NCBI RefSeq assembly: GCF_032463525.1 | Contig: NZ_CP135971.1 | Location: 4,092,001 to 4,156,000, forward strand | DNA: 64,000 bases | Direction of reading: 5' to 3' | Origin: Pseudomonas sp. DTU_2021_1001937_2_SI_NGA_ILE_001 | Lineage (GTDB): Bacteria; Pseudomonadota; Gammaproteobacteria; Pseudomonadales; Pseudomonadaceae | Part shown: piece after piece, positions 44,578-56,694 of the stretch | Numbering within the stretch: the stretch's first letter is position 1 | Layout: each line of letters starts with the position of its first letter | Position numbers and translations under genes: made by a program | Notes under the pieces: model-generated | Databases searched by the model: none | What the model saw: only the letters and a program-made list of their open reading frames with translations | What the model was told of the DNA's origin: nothing

Positions 44578-47439
44578 TCAGGATTGGACCGGGGGTTGCA
44601 CGGGCTCTGCGCCGGGCGTCTGATGGTTCTCTCGGGAACCCGGCTTCGGCGGTAGTGGTGCGAAATATCCTACTACCAATAGCAATATGCCAACACCTAT
44701 GAACGACACAATGCGCTCCAGCGATCCACGGTCGCTCAGTTCGACGAAGAACAGCTTGACCACCACCACACCGATCAGCGCAGCGCCGGCCAGCCAGATT
44801 TCACGCTGCGATTTCAGGTGGCCGCCGATCATCAGCGCCAGGGCCATCAGGGTCCAAACGATGGACAATGCCGCCTGTACGCGCATCGAATCCAGCAACT
44901 CCGTGGTGTCCCAGGCCACCCCGGTCCAGTGATGGGCGCTGCGCATGACCATGGCGGTGACCAGCGCGAACAGCGAGGCGCCGGCCATGAGCCGCACCCC
45001 TCGTTGCACGTCGGTGGCGCGGAGGCCCAGCGTCGGCAAATGGCGGTGTGCCCATAGCAGCGCGCCGCCCAGTGCCAGCAGCAGGCCCAGTTCCAGCGGG
45101 TTGAGCAGCGGCAGGTAGGGCAGGGGCGCGGCGCTGCCATCGCTCAGGGCATTGGCCAGCCAGAACCAGACCAGCATCAGCGCCGCCAGCGGTGCCGCCG
45201 CCCACAGGCGATAGGCGGCCGGGCGTTCGGACACCGGCCACGGCCAGTCGCGCTGTGCGGCCATGGCCCAGAGGAACAGGCTTGGCAGCAGCGCCCAGCC
45301 CAGCCAGCGCCAGGCATTGTGTTGTTCGGCCAGTTGCATGAGCGCGTAGCGCAGCTCCGCCGCCAGCACGCCGAGGATCACCCAGCAGCCCAGAGCATGC
45401 AGGGCATCGAGCACCCAGTTCGGCAACCAGTTGGCCAGGCGGCGCAGGCTCAGCAGGTGTACGCCGACCACCGCCCCCCAGCCCAGCCAGCCGCCTTCGG
45501 CCGCCGGGTGATACTGGCTGTCCAGGGCACCGAGCAGCAGCAAGGCAGCGAGCGGCATCAGGGCCCCGCACAGCTGCGCCAGGCCCGGCCAGCGCAGACG
45601 CACCGCCACCAGGGTCCACAGCGCCACGCTGGCAGCGGCGGCGAGCAGCGCCCAGGTCAACTGCCAGCTAGGGGGCGCGAAACGGGTGATGACGATGCCC
45701 AGCGACCACGCCCACCAGGCACCGCTCCATACCAGCAGGGCCATGCCCTGCGTCTGTTGGTCGACATGCAGTGCGGTGCCCAGGCGGTGTACGCAGAATG
45801 CGCTGGTCAGGCCAGCCAGTGCCACGATCATCGGCGTCCAGAAATCCTGCTGCGCCGCCTGGTCGAAGCCGAGCAGCGCATTCAGGCAGGTCAGGCCGGC
45901 GGCGATCTGCAACAGCAGCCCGAAGCCGCGGGCCAGTACCCGCTGCTGGCGCAGGCCCAGCCAGAACACTGCGGCACCTTCCACCGCCCAGGCACAACTG
46001 GTCCAGCGCGCATCCAGGCCCAGCGGAATGGCCAGCGAGGCGAACACCACGCCCAGTGCCAGGCAGCCTTCCATCAGCAGCCGCGTGCGTTCACTGGCCT
46101 GGCTGGCCAGCCCGCGAGCGATGCCCATGTAAATCAGGCCGAGGAACAGGGCACTGAACGCCGCGCCGAACTCCAGGTGCTGGACTACCGCGTATTGCAG
46201 GCCGAAGCCCACCAATGGGGTGCCGAACAGCAGCGAGCCGTCCACGTAGTCGCTCTGCCGCACCGACCACAGCAGCCAGGCTGCCTGGCTGTCGTCCTGC
46301 GGGCGGCTGGGCGCCTCCTGCAGTTTGCGCCGGGCGAACAGCAGGCCGATGGCCAGGTACATCATGAAGAACGCCACCAGGAACGGCTCGGTGCTCCAGA
46401 ACAGCTCCGGCGTGTAGCTGTTCAGGCCCCAGGCGCAGCCGATGCCGAAGGTGCCGACGAAGCCGATCAGATTGAGCAGGCGCCAGGCCTTGAACCAGGC
46501 GATGGCGAAGATGCCGACGTTGAGCAGCAGGAAGTAGCTGAACAGCGCGACATGGCTGCCTTGTCCGGTGGAGGCCAGGATGGGCGCGGCGAAGCCGCCG
46601 AGGGTCGCGGCGCAGGCCAGGGCCAGAGAGTCCTGGGTCACGGCAAGGACCGCCGAACAGGCCATGATGCTCACCAACAGGGCGAAGCCCAGGGTCGGGT
46701 CGAGCAGCGGGTGAAGTTTCATCGCCGCGAATACGGTCAGGTACAGCACGCCGATACCGGCGCCCTGCACCATCAGGGCGAAGCCCGGCTTGCGCTCGCG
46801 CAGCCACCAGCCCAGGCCCAGCAAGGCCAGGGCGCTGGCCGCGACACCGGCATAGCGGGCTTCGAGGGGAATCACCAGATCTTCCGTGGCGTAGCACAGC
46901 AGGAAGGCCAGGCCGAGGAACAGCAGCACCAGGCCCACCCGCAGCACGGTGTTGCCGCCCAGCAGCCAGTCGCGGGCGCCGCCGGCCAGGCGATCGAGCA
47001 GGTCCGGCTCGCGCGGGGCGGCCGCTGCCGCTGGCTGGGCGGGTTCGGTGGTTGCCGGCTGAGCCAGCGCGGCGGGCAGATCCCAGGTCAGTTCAGGTTC
47101 GGCAGACCGCTGGCCCCAGGCATCGGCTGCCGGCGCGGGGGCCGCTTGCGGTGGCGGCATCGCTGCCGCTGCTGTTTCTGCTGGGGCGGCCTTGGGCAGC
47201 ACCACCGGCTGCGGACGGTCAGGAGTGGATTCGAGCCGATCCAGGCGTTTTTGCAAGGCCTCGAGCAATCGTTCCTGATCTTGCGCGCGGCGCCCGAGCG
47301 ACTTGAGCTGCGCGGCCTGGCAGACCAGCCAGACCACCAGCAGGCTGGCAGCCAGACCGACGTCGGATTCGATATAGGGAAAACCCAGAAACAGCCAGAG
47401 CAGCACCGCTATTCCGGCAAACAGCGCAAACCATGGCAT
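44578..47439 (-). CDS. large polytopic DUF2339 membrane protein
   Basis: The 953-residue protein starts MPWFALFAGIAVLLWLFLGF at 47439. Two N-terminal helices (about 2-20 and 27-45) precede a coiled coil (about 50-75; ERLLEALQKRLDRLES). An Ala/Pro-rich linker (about 78-150) leads to about 25 tightly packed membrane helices. The conserved opening of the membrane part is DWLLGGNTVLRVGLVLLFLG. Near the end, EIWLAGAALIGVVVVKLFFV, then ELSDRGSLERIVSFIGVG, is the DUF2339 signature. Its function is unknown to me; DUF2339 genes are often next to DUF3999 genes, as here. Confidence 0.87.
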   Translation of the reverse strand: MPWFALFAGIAVLLWLFLGFPYIESDVGLAASLLVVWLVCQAAQLKSLGRRAQDQERLLEALQKRLDRLESTPDRPQPVVLPKAAPAETAAAAMPPPQAAPAPAADAWGQRSAEPELTWDLPAALAQPATTEPAQPAAAAAPREPDLLDRLAGGARDWLLGGNTVLRVGLVLLFLGLAFLLCYATEDLVIPLEARYAGVAASALALLGLGWWLRERKPGFALMVQGAGIGVLYLTVFAAMKLHPLLDPTLGFALLVSIMACSAVLAVTQDSLALACAATLGGFAAPILASTGQGSHVALFSYFLLLNVGIFAIAWFKAWRLLNLIGFVGTFGIGCAWGLNSYTPELFWSTEPFLVAFFMMYLAIGLLFARRKLQEAPSRPQDDSQAAWLLWSVRQSDYVDGSLLFGTPLVGFGLQYAVVQHLEFGAAFSALFLGLIYMGIARGLASQASERTRLLMEGCLALGVVFASLAIPLGLDARWTSCAWAVEGAAVFWLGLRQQRVLARGFGLLLQIAAGLTCLNALLGFDQAAQQDFWTPMIVALAGLTSAFCVHRLGTALHVDQQTQGMALLVWSGAWWAWSLGIVITRFAPPSWQLTWALLAAAASVALWTLVAVRLRWPGLAQLCGALMPLAALLLLGALDSQYHPAAEGGWLGWGAVVGVHLLSLRRLANWLPNWVLDALHALGCWVILGVLAAELRYALMQLAEQHNAWRWLGWALLPSLFLWAMAAQRDWPWPVSERPAAYRLWAAAPLAALMLVWFWLANALSDGSAAPLPYLPLLNPLELGLLLALGGALLWAHRHLPTLGLRATDVQRGVRLMAGASLFALVTAMVMRSAHHWTGVAWDTTELLDSMRVQAALSIVWTLMALALMIGGHLKSQREIWLAGAALIGVVVVKLFFVELSDRGSLERIVSFIGVGILLLVVGYFAPLPPKPGSRENHQTPGAEPVQPPVQS

Positions 47440-47586
47440 GGGCCAGCATCCTTCCAGGGGCGGGGGAGAAAGTATTGCAAAAGTATACTGGCCGCTTGGA
47501 CAGATGCCGCTGGGGATTAGTGTCAGGCTGGTAGGAATTTTTTCACAGGCCGGACACACCCCGGCGGGTGTGCCCGGTGTGAACGG

Positions 47587-50037
<2,451 letters not shown>

Positions 50038-50345
50038 CGTTACGACCTCAAGTAGTCAGTCGATTGAAGACAAGGTTTATCAGTATCTGCTCCCGTTTCA
50101 TCACGAAGCGTGACGAAACGGGAGCAGACCTCTGAAACTTTAGGCGTACTGGCAGTTATTTCCTGAAAAAAATCGCAATGGCCCGCCGTCCGTCCCTGCC
50201 TGTGACCCGAGGCAGGCGCTCTGGTTCGCTGCTTCTGGTTGGCAGCCGGGGCTGGCGCTAAAGTGCAGCATGCTCATCATCCGTTTCGGGTTTATGATGG
50301 CCCTCGGCAATTGATGACGCCCTCGAACCGGACCATGGAGCCGCT
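50038..50345. other. 308-bp divergent intergenic region between glgP and pip
   Basis: No credible gene is seen. It holds the hairpin at 50086-50128 nearest glgP, and an AT-richer middle (about 50140-50185, including TTATTTCCTGAAAAAAATCG). On the pip side, TATGAT near 50293 is a candidate -10 for pip. Promoters for both genes are expected here. Confidence 0.5.
50086..50128 (-). promoter_or_regulatory. long hairpin in the glgP leader
   Basis: Arms of 18 bases (50086-50103 and 50111-50128; TCTGCTCCCGTTTCATCA against TGACGAAACGGGAGCAGA) pair at all but one position around a seven-base loop, CGAAGCG. It lies 49 bases upstream of the glgP start. It lacks a T run, so it is more likely an operator-like dyad or an mRNA-stabilising stem than a terminator. 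Confidence 0.6.
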
Positions 50346-51317
50346 ATGCAGACTTTGTACCCACAGATCAAACCCTACGCCCGGCACGATCTGGCCGTGG
50401 AAGCTCCGCATGTGCTCTATGTCGATGAAAGCGGCTCGCCGGAAGGCCTGCCGGTGGTGTTCATACATGGCGGCCCCGGCGCTGGCTGCGACGCCGCCAG
50501 CCGCTGCTACTTCGATCCCACGCTGTACCGCATCATCACCTTCGATCAGCGCGGCTGTGGCCGTTCCACGCCGCATGCGAGCCTGGAAAACAACACCACC
50601 TGGCACCTGGTCGAAGACCTGGAGCGCATTCGCGAGCACCTGGGCATCGACAAATGGGTGCTGTTCGGTGGCTCCTGGGGCTCGACCCTGGCCCTGGCCT
50701 ACGCCCAGACCCACCCCGAAAGAGTGCACGCGATGATCCTGCGTGGCATCTTTTTGTGCCGCCCGCAGGAAATCCAGTGGTTCTACCAGAGTGGCGCCAG
50801 CCGTCTGTTCCCCGACTACTGGCAGGATTACCTGGCGCCGATCCCTGCCGAAGAGCGGCACGACCTGCTCGGCGCCTACTACCGGCGCCTGACCGGCAGC
50901 GACCAGATCGCCCAGATGCACGCTGCCAAGGCGTGGTCCGGCTGGGAAGGGCGCACCGCCACCCTGAGGCCCAACCCGCAGGTGGTCGAGCGCTTCTGCG
51001 AACCCCAGCGTGCGCTGTCGATCGCCCGTATCGAGACGCACTACTTCGTCAACAATGCCTTCCTCGAAGAAAACCAGTTGCTGCGCGACATGCACAAGAT
51101 CGCTCACGTGCCGGGCATCATCATCCATGGCCGCTACGACGTGATCTGCCCGCTGGACAACGCCTGGGACCTGCACCAGGCCTGGCCGGGCAGTGAACTG
51201 CAGATCGTCCGCGAGGCCGGCCACTCGGCGGCCGAGCCGGGGATCGCCGACGCTTTGGTGCGTGCTGCGGCCCAGGTGGCCCGGCAACTGCTTGACCTCG
51301 CGCCTGAAGAAGCCTGA
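50346..51317 (+). CDS. pip: proline iminopeptidase
   Basis: The 323-residue alpha/beta hydrolase cleaves N-terminal proline from peptides. The oxyanion loop is [11 protein letters not shown]. The nucleophile is Ser110 ([15 protein letters not shown]), the acid is Asp in [11 protein letters not shown], and the His is in [11 protein letters not shown]. The family stretch [20 protein letters not shown] and the cap domain region ([20 protein letters not shown]) fit bacterial Pip of peptidase family S33. It lies about 90 bases before dtd. Confidence 0.96.
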   Translation: MQTLYPQIKPYARHDLAVEAPHVLYVDESGSPEGLPVVFIHGGPGAGCDAASRCYFDPTLYRIITFDQRGCGRSTPHASLENNTTWHLVEDLERIREHLGIDKWVLFGGSWGSTLALAYAQTHPERVHAMILRGIFLCRPQEIQWFYQSGASRLFPDYWQDYLAPIPAEERHDLLGAYYRRLTGSDQIAQMHAAKAWSGWEGRTATLRPNPQVVERFCEPQRALSIARIETHYFVNNAFLEENQLLRDMHKIAHVPGIIIHGRYDVICPLDNAWDLHQAWPGSELQIVREAGHSAAEPGIADALVRAAAQVARQLLDLAPEEA

Positions 51318-51328
51318 TCCGGAGAACG

Positions 51329-51368
51329 GCGGGCTTTTTTGCAGGCCCGCATGACCGGCTTCGGCCGG
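51329..51368 (+). terminator. tandem short hairpins after pip
   Basis: GCGGGC (51329-51334) pairs with GCCCGC (51345-51350) around a T-rich loop. CCGGC-TTCG-GCCGG (51355-51368) forms a second, very stable stem. No T run follows, so termination would be partial, and dtd is probably still read through. Confidence 0.4.
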
Positions 51369-51409
51369 AAAGCCCTGGGCGGCTGACGTCGCCTCTACCA
51401 AGGAGAGTT

Positions 51410-51847
51410 ATGAAAGCATTGCTGCAACGGGTGCGCGGCGCCCGTGTCGAGGTCGGTGGGGAGGTGGTCGGTGCCATCGACCAGGGCCTGTTGGTGCTGG
51501 TGGGCGTCGAGCCTCAAGACACCCCGGCCAGTGCCGATAAGTTGCTGCACAAGTTGCTCAATTACCGAGTGTTCAGCGATGCCGAGGGCAAGATGAACCT
51601 GTCGTTGCGCGACGTTCAGGGTGGTTTGTTGCTGGTTTCCCAGTTCACCCTGGCGGCCGATACCCGCAGCGGCATGCGGCCGAGTTTCTCCAAAGCCGCG
51701 CCGCCGGCGCTGGGCGCCGAACTTTTCGACTATCTTCTGCAACAGGCTAGAACGCTTCACCCGGCAGTAGGTTCAGGGGTTTTCGGGGCTGACATGCAAG
51801 TGCATCTAGTGAATGATGGCCCCGTGACGTTTCTGCTTGAAGTCTGA
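51410..51847 (+). CDS. dtd: D-aminoacyl-tRNA deacylase
   Basis: This 145-residue enzyme removes D-amino acids (and Gly) wrongly attached to tRNA. The start [17 protein letters not shown] follows AAGGAGAG. The two catalytic motifs are [20 protein letters not shown] (SQFTL) and the C-terminal [12 protein letters not shown] (NDGPVT, the Gly-Pro motif). The length is exactly that of the family (145 in E. coli). Confidence 0.97.
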   Translation: MKALLQRVRGARVEVGGEVVGAIDQGLLVLVGVEPQDTPASADKLLHKLLNYRVFSDAEGKMNLSLRDVQGGLLLVSQFTLAADTRSGMRPSFSKAAPPALGAELFDYLLQQARTLHPAVGSGVFGADMQVHLVNDGPVTFLLEV

Positions 51848-52115
51848 CTGTACGGTCACTTCAGCAAGCCTTGTGTAGCGACAGGTATCCGGACGATAAA
51901 AACTTTGTCACAGCTGATGCGTTGTTGCGCGCGCTACAGGATAATCGCGCGCTAAATGGCCATCATGGGGTGGCTGGCCGGTGCGGCGGGCAAAAAAACG
52001 GTTCGGCAGCGACTTGGGGAATCATTGAGTCCTTTCGGAGTCCGAACAATGCTCGCCAACCGGCACTGGATAGCTGGCCGTTGGTTTTTTCATCTGTTTT
52101 CGGCGAGGGTTGCTC

Positions 52116-54056
52116 GTGATTGTAAGTCCCTGTGATGCTCCAAAGACACCTGTCAAGCGGCTGCGCACTGCGCTGTTGGCAAGCACGGCGATGCTGTGCC
52201 TGTTCGGTTCCGGCCAGTTGTGGGCATTCAACCTTGATGATGTAGCGGCCAAAGCCAAGGAATTGGCCGGGCAGAAGTTCGAAGCTCCGAAGAGCAACTT
52301 GCCCAGCGAATTCCGTGACATGAAGTTCGCGGACTATCAGAAGATCCGCTTCCGTGAAAGCAAGGCCGAATGGGCGGACGACAAGACCCCGTTCAAGTTG
52401 TCCTTCTATCACCAGGGCATGCACTTCGATACGCCGGTGAAGATCAACGAAGTCACCGCCACGACCGTCGAAGAGATCAAGTACGACCCGGCGCGTTTCG
52501 ATTTCGGCGAACTGAAGTTCGACCCCAAATCCACCGAGAAGCTGGGCTACGCCGGTTTCCGCGTGCTGTACCCGATCAACAAAGACGACAAGCTCGACGA
52601 AGTCATGACCATGCTCGGCGCGAGCTACTTCCGCGCCGTCGGCAAGGGCCAGGTCTATGGCCTGTCCGCCCGCGGCCTGGCCATCGATACCGCCGTGTCG
52701 TCGGGTGAAGAATTCCCGCGCTTCAAGGAATACTGGATCGAGAAGCCCGGTCCGGATGACAACCACCTGGTGATCTACGCGCTGCTCGACTCGCCGCGTG
52801 CGACCGGTGCCTACCAGTTCATCCTGCGCCCGGGCAGCGATACCCGGATCGACGTGCGTTCGCGCGTGTTCCTGCGTGACAAGGTCACCAAGCTCGGCAT
52901 CGCGCCGCTGACCAGCATGTTCCTGTTCGGCACCCACCAGCCGCCGCGCATGTCCAACTACCGCCGTGAACTGCACGACTCCAGCGGCCTGTCGATCCAG
53001 GCAGCCAATGGGGAGTGGGTGTGGCGTCCGCTGAACAACCCGAAACACCTCTCCGTCAGCAGCTTCTCGGTGGAAAACCCGCGCGGTTTCGGCCTGCTGC
53101 AACGGGGTCGTGACTTCAGCCAGTACGAAGACCTCGACGATCGCTACGACAAGCGTCCAAGCGCCTGGATCGAGCCTCGCGGTGACTGGGGCAAGGGTGC
53201 GGTCGAGCTGGTCGAGATCCCGACTGCGGACGAAACCAACGACAACATCGTCGCCTTCTGGCGTCCGGAAAGTCTGCCAGAACCCGGCCAGCCGCTGGAG
53301 TTCAGCTACCGCATTCACTGGACCATGGATGAAAACTCCATCCACTCGCCAGACCTGGGCTGGGTCAAGCAGACCCTGCGCTCCATGGGCGACGTGCGCC
53401 AGGCCAACCTGATTCGCCAGCCTGACGGCAGCCTGGCCTTCCAGGTCGACTTCGTCGGCCCGGTACTGGCCGCTCAGCCGGAAGACAAGAGCATCCGCAG
53501 CCAGGTGACCACCGACGACAACACCGAGCTGGTCGAAAACAGCCTGCGCTACAACCCGGTGACCAAGGGCTACCGCCTGAGCCTGCGTATCAAGGTCAAG
53601 GACGCCAGCAAGCCGGTCGAGATGCGTGCCTACCTGCTGCGTGAAGTACCGGCCGAACCGGGCAAGGAACCTGCACTGCTGGTTTCCGAGAAGGACGAGA
53701 AGAAGGCTCCGGCCAAGTCCGCTGCCAAGGAAACGGTCAAGGACGAGAAAGCCGTGGCCAAGGCCGAGGCCGTGAAGAGCGCCGAGACCAAGCCTGAAGC
53801 GGCCAAGCCTGAAGCGGCCAAGCCCGAAGTCGCCAAGCAGGAAGCTGGCAAGCCGGAAGCGGGCAAGCCCGAAGCCGCCAAGCCTGAAGCCGGCAAGCCG
53901 GAAGTGGCCAAGGCCGAGGCGGGCAAAGACGCCAATGCCGCCGGTAAAGAGACCCAGCAACCAGCAGCCGAGGCTGCGCCCACCCATCCAGAGCCGGCCA
54001 AGACCCTGCAAGTCCTGACCGAGACCTGGAGCTACCAGTTGCCAAGCGATGAGTAA
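52116..54056 (+). CDS. opgG: periplasmic glucan biosynthesis protein OpgG (MdoG) with extended tail
   Basis: The 646-residue protein shapes osmoregulated periplasmic glucans. The GTG at 52116 ([10 protein letters not shown]) is chosen, with GAGGG six bases upstream; the frame is also open from a TTG at 52110. A signal peptide ends near residue 37 (GSGQLWA before [15 protein letters not shown]). The OpgG domain fills about 40-515 ([40 protein letters not shown]). A Lys/Ala/Pro/Glu-rich segment of about 100 residues (about 520-625) then precedes the conserved end [14 protein letters not shown]. coli OpgG has 511 residues. opgH overlaps its last eight bases. Confidence 0.95.
   Translation: MIVSPCDAPKTPVKRLRTALLASTAMLCLFGSGQLWAFNLDDVAAKAKELAGQKFEAPKSNLPSEFRDMKFADYQKIRFRESKAEWADDKTPFKLSFYHQGMHFDTPVKINEVTATTVEEIKYDPARFDFGELKFDPKSTEKLGYAGFRVLYPINKDDKLDEVMTMLGASYFRAVGKGQVYGLSARGLAIDTAVSSGEEFPRFKEYWIEKPGPDDNHLVIYALLDSPRATGAYQFILRPGSDTRIDVRSRVFLRDKVTKLGIAPLTSMFLFGTHQPPRMSNYRRELHDSSGLSIQAANGEWVWRPLNNPKHLSVSSFSVENPRGFGLLQRGRDFSQYEDLDDRYDKRPSAWIEPRGDWGKGAVELVEIPTADETNDNIVAFWRPESLPEPGQPLEFSYRIHWTMDENSIHSPDLGWVKQTLRSMGDVRQANLIRQPDGSLAFQVDFVGPVLAAQPEDKSIRSQVTTDDNTELVENSLRYNPVTKGYRLSLRIKVKDASKPVEMRAYLLREVPAEPGKEPALLVSEKDEKKAPAKSAAKETVKDEKAVAKAEAVKSAETKPEAAKPEAAKPEVAKQEAGKPEAGKPEAAKPEAGKPEVAKAEAGKDANAAGKETQQPAAEAAPTHPEPAKTLQVLTETWSYQLPSDE
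53790..53924 (+). repeat. nine tandem 15-bp units (KPEAA-type) inside opgG
   Basis: The codons for residues 559-603 form nine consecutive five-residue units: [45 protein letters not shown]. Third-base differences between units suggest the array is not brand new. Unit number is likely to vary between strains. Confidence 0.9.
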
Positions 54057-56631
54057 TTCCGTATCGGTGCCAGAGTCGCTCAACGAGTACCTGGCACATC
54101 TGCCCATGAGTGACGAGCAGCGGGCCGAACTGGCCAGCTGCAAGTCTTTCGCCGAACTGCACCAGCGTCTGGCCGCGCATTCGGACGGCGTTTCCAGCGA
54201 GGCCGCCCAGGCCTCGGTGGGCACGCGCCTGACGTTGGCGACCGCCGACGAGCTGCGCGAAGCCGAAATGCTCGACGTCGACGCCAACGGGCGCATTCGC
54301 CTCAAGGTCGCTCCGCCGATCAACCGTACTCGTGTGGTGCCTGAACCCTGGCGCACCAACATTCTGGTGCGCGGCTGGCGACGCCTGACCGGTCGCAGCA
54401 ACCCGCCCAAGCCGGACCGTAGCGACCTGCCGCGGGACCTGCCCAAGTCGCGCTGGCGTACTGTCGGCTCGATCCGCCGCTATATCCTGCTGTTGCTGAT
54501 GCTTGGCCAGACCGCCGTGGCCGGCTGGTACATGAAAGGCATCCTGCCGTATCAGGGCTGGTCGCTGGTTTCGCTGGATGAAATCACCCGCCAGACCTTC
54601 GTGCAGACAGCCTGGCAAGTGCTGCCCTATGCACTGCAGACCACCATTCTGCTGATGTTCGGCATTCTGTTCTGCTGGGTATCGGCGGGCTTCTGGACTG
54701 CCCTGATGGGCTTTCTGGAGCTGCTCACCGGGCGTGACAAGTACCGCATTTCCGGCGCCAGCGCCGGCAACGAGCCGATCGAGCCGGGTGCCCGCACCGC
54801 GCTGGTCATGCCAATCTGCAACGAAGATGTGCCACGGGTGTTCGCCGGTTTGCGGGCCACCTTCGAATCGGTGGCCGCCACGGGCGACCTGGACCGTTTC
54901 GACTTCTTCGTGCTCAGTGACACCAACGACACCGACATCGCCGTGGCCGAGCAACAGGCCTGGCTGGACGTGTGCCGTGAGACCAACGGTTTCGGCAAGA
55001 TCTTCTATCGTCGCCGTCGCCGTCGTGTGAAGCGCAAGAGCGGCAACCTCGATGACTTCTGCCGCCGTTGGGGCAGCGACTACCGCTACATGGTGGTGCT
55101 GGACGCCGACAGCGTGATGAGTGGCGAGTGCCTGACCAGCCTGGTGCGCCTGATGGAGGCCACGCCAGACGCCGGGATCATCCAGACCGCGCCCAAGGCG
55201 TCGGGCATGGACACGCTTTATGCACGCCTGCAGCAGTTCGCCACCCGTGTCTACGGTCCGTTGTTCACCGCCGGCCTGCACTTCTGGCAGCTGGGGGAAT
55301 CCCACTACTGGGGGCACAACGCGATCATCCGCATGAAGCCGTTCATCGAGCACTGCGCCCTGGCGCCATTGCCGGGCAAGGGTGCATTCGCCGGTGCAAT
55401 CCTGTCTCACGACTTCGTCGAAGCCGCGCTGATGCGCCGTGCCGGCTGGGGCGTGTGGATTGCCTACGACCTGCCGGGCAGCTACGAAGAACTGCCGCCG
55501 AACCTGCTCGACGAACTCAAGCGTGACCGTCGCTGGTGCCACGGCAACCTGATGAACTTCCGCCTGTTCCTGGTCAAGGGCATGCACCCGGTGCACCGTG
55601 CGGTGTTCCTCACCGGGGTCATGTCGTACCTGTCGGCGCCGCTGTGGTTCCTGTTCCTGGTGTTGTCCACCGCGCTGCTGGCGGTCAACACCCTGATGGA
55701 GCCGACCTACTTCCTGGAGCCGCGCCAGCTGTATCCGCTGTGGCCGCAGTGGCACCCGGAAAAGGCCATCGCGCTGTTCTCCACCACCATCGTGCTGCTG
55801 TTCCTGCCCAAGCTGCTCAGCGTCATCCTGATCTGGGCGCAGGGCGCCAAGTCGTTCGGTGGCAAGTTCAAGGTCACCGTGTCGATGCTCATGGAGATGC
55901 TCTTCTCGATGCTGCTGGCACCGGTGCGCATGCTGTTCCACACGCGCTTCGTACTGGCCGCGTTCCTTGGCTGGGCCGCGACCTGGAACTCGCCGCAGCG
56001 TGACGACGACTCCACCCCGTGGTCCGAAGCCATCAAGCGCCACGGCCCGCAGACCCTGTTGGGTGTGCTGTGGACCGCCCTGGTAGCCTGGCTGAACCCG
56101 AGCTTCCTGTGGTGGCTGGCGCCGATCGTGGTGTCGCTGATGCTGTCCATTCCGGTGTCGGTGATTTCCAGCCGTACCGGCCTGGGGCTCAAGGCGCGTG
56201 ACGAGAAGCTGTTCCTGATTCCGGAGGAGTACGACACCCCGCAGGAGCTGGTTTCCACCGACCAGTACACCCACGAGAACCGCTGGCATGCGCTCAAGGA
56301 CGGTTTCGTGCGCGCCGTGGTCGACCCGCAGCAGAACGCCCTGGCCTGCGCCATGGCGACCTCGCGGCATCGCCAGGCCGAGCCTATCGAGGCGCTGCGC
56401 GCCGAGCGGGTGGAGCATGCGCTGAAAGTCGGCCCGGACAAGCTGGGTAACCATGAGCGGCTGATGCTGCTCAGCGACCCGGTGGCCCTGTCGCGCCTGC
56501 ACGAGCAGGTCTGGAACCAGCGGCATCCGGACTGGATGGCGGCCTGGCAGGCTTCGATCAAGGCCGACCCGCATGCGCCGCTGTTGCCGCTGCAACCGGC
56601 CAAGGCCGACCCGATACCGCTGCCGGCCTGA
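54049..56631 (+). CDS. opgH: glucan glucosyltransferase OpgH (MdoH)
   Basis: The 860-residue inner-membrane enzyme polymerises UDP-glucose into the beta-1,2-glucan backbone and exports it. A long cytoplasmic N-terminal region (about 1-140) precedes two membrane helices. The GT2 domain follows (about 245-500: [46 protein letters not shown] and the DRRWCHGNL motif). About six more helices come after it ([49 protein letters not shown]). The ATG at 54049 overlaps opgG by eight bases, giving translational coupling. A terminator follows. Confidence 0.96.
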   Translation: MSNSVSVPESLNEYLAHLPMSDEQRAELASCKSFAELHQRLAAHSDGVSSEAAQASVGTRLTLATADELREAEMLDVDANGRIRLKVAPPINRTRVVPEPWRTNILVRGWRRLTGRSNPPKPDRSDLPRDLPKSRWRTVGSIRRYILLLLMLGQTAVAGWYMKGILPYQGWSLVSLDEITRQTFVQTAWQVLPYALQTTILLMFGILFCWVSAGFWTALMGFLELLTGRDKYRISGASAGNEPIEPGARTALVMPICNEDVPRVFAGLRATFESVAATGDLDRFDFFVLSDTNDTDIAVAEQQAWLDVCRETNGFGKIFYRRRRRRVKRKSGNLDDFCRRWGSDYRYMVVLDADSVMSGECLTSLVRLMEATPDAGIIQTAPKASGMDTLYARLQQFATRVYGPLFTAGLHFWQLGESHYWGHNAIIRMKPFIEHCALAPLPGKGAFAGAILSHDFVEAALMRRAGWGVWIAYDLPGSYEELPPNLLDELKRDRRWCHGNLMNFRLFLVKGMHPVHRAVFLTGVMSYLSAPLWFLFLVLSTALLAVNTLMEPTYFLEPRQLYPLWPQWHPEKAIALFSTTIVLLFLPKLLSVILIWAQGAKSFGGKFKVTVSMLMEMLFSMLLAPVRMLFHTRFVLAAFLGWAATWNSPQRDDDSTPWSEAIKRHGPQTLLGVLWTALVAWLNPSFLWWLAPIVVSLMLSIPVSVISSRTGLGLKARDEKLFLIPEEYDTPQELVSTDQYTHENRWHALKDGFVRAVVDPQQNALACAMATSRHRQAEPIEALRAERVEHALKVGPDKLGNHERLMLLSDPVALSRLHEQVWNQRHPDWMAAWQASIKADPHAPLLPLQPAKADPIPLPA

Positions 56632-56644
56632 TGCGTCACCTGAA

Positions 56645-56674
56645 ACGCCCCTGGAGTCGATCCAGGGGCGTTTT
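56645..56674 (+). terminator. intrinsic terminator after opgH
   Basis: Perfect arms ACGCCCCTGGA (56645-56655) and TCCAGGGGCGT (56661-56671) surround a five-base loop, followed by TTTT. The chemoreceptor gene converges from the right, so it may stop both transcripts. Confidence 0.88.
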
Positions 56675-56694
56675 GCTTATGGCTGCGCGATTGC

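Noticed and set aside
53790..53924. The KPEAA repeat as a sign of sequencing or assembly error
   Set aside because: The units keep the reading frame and differ at third bases, and the conserved OpgG C terminus resumes after them.
51963..56595. Two very long minus-strand open frames (827 and 952 codons) opposite opgG and opgH
   Set aside because: They mirror the codon pattern of opgGH, and their His/Gln-rich or Gly/Leu-rich translations are typical of antisense frames.
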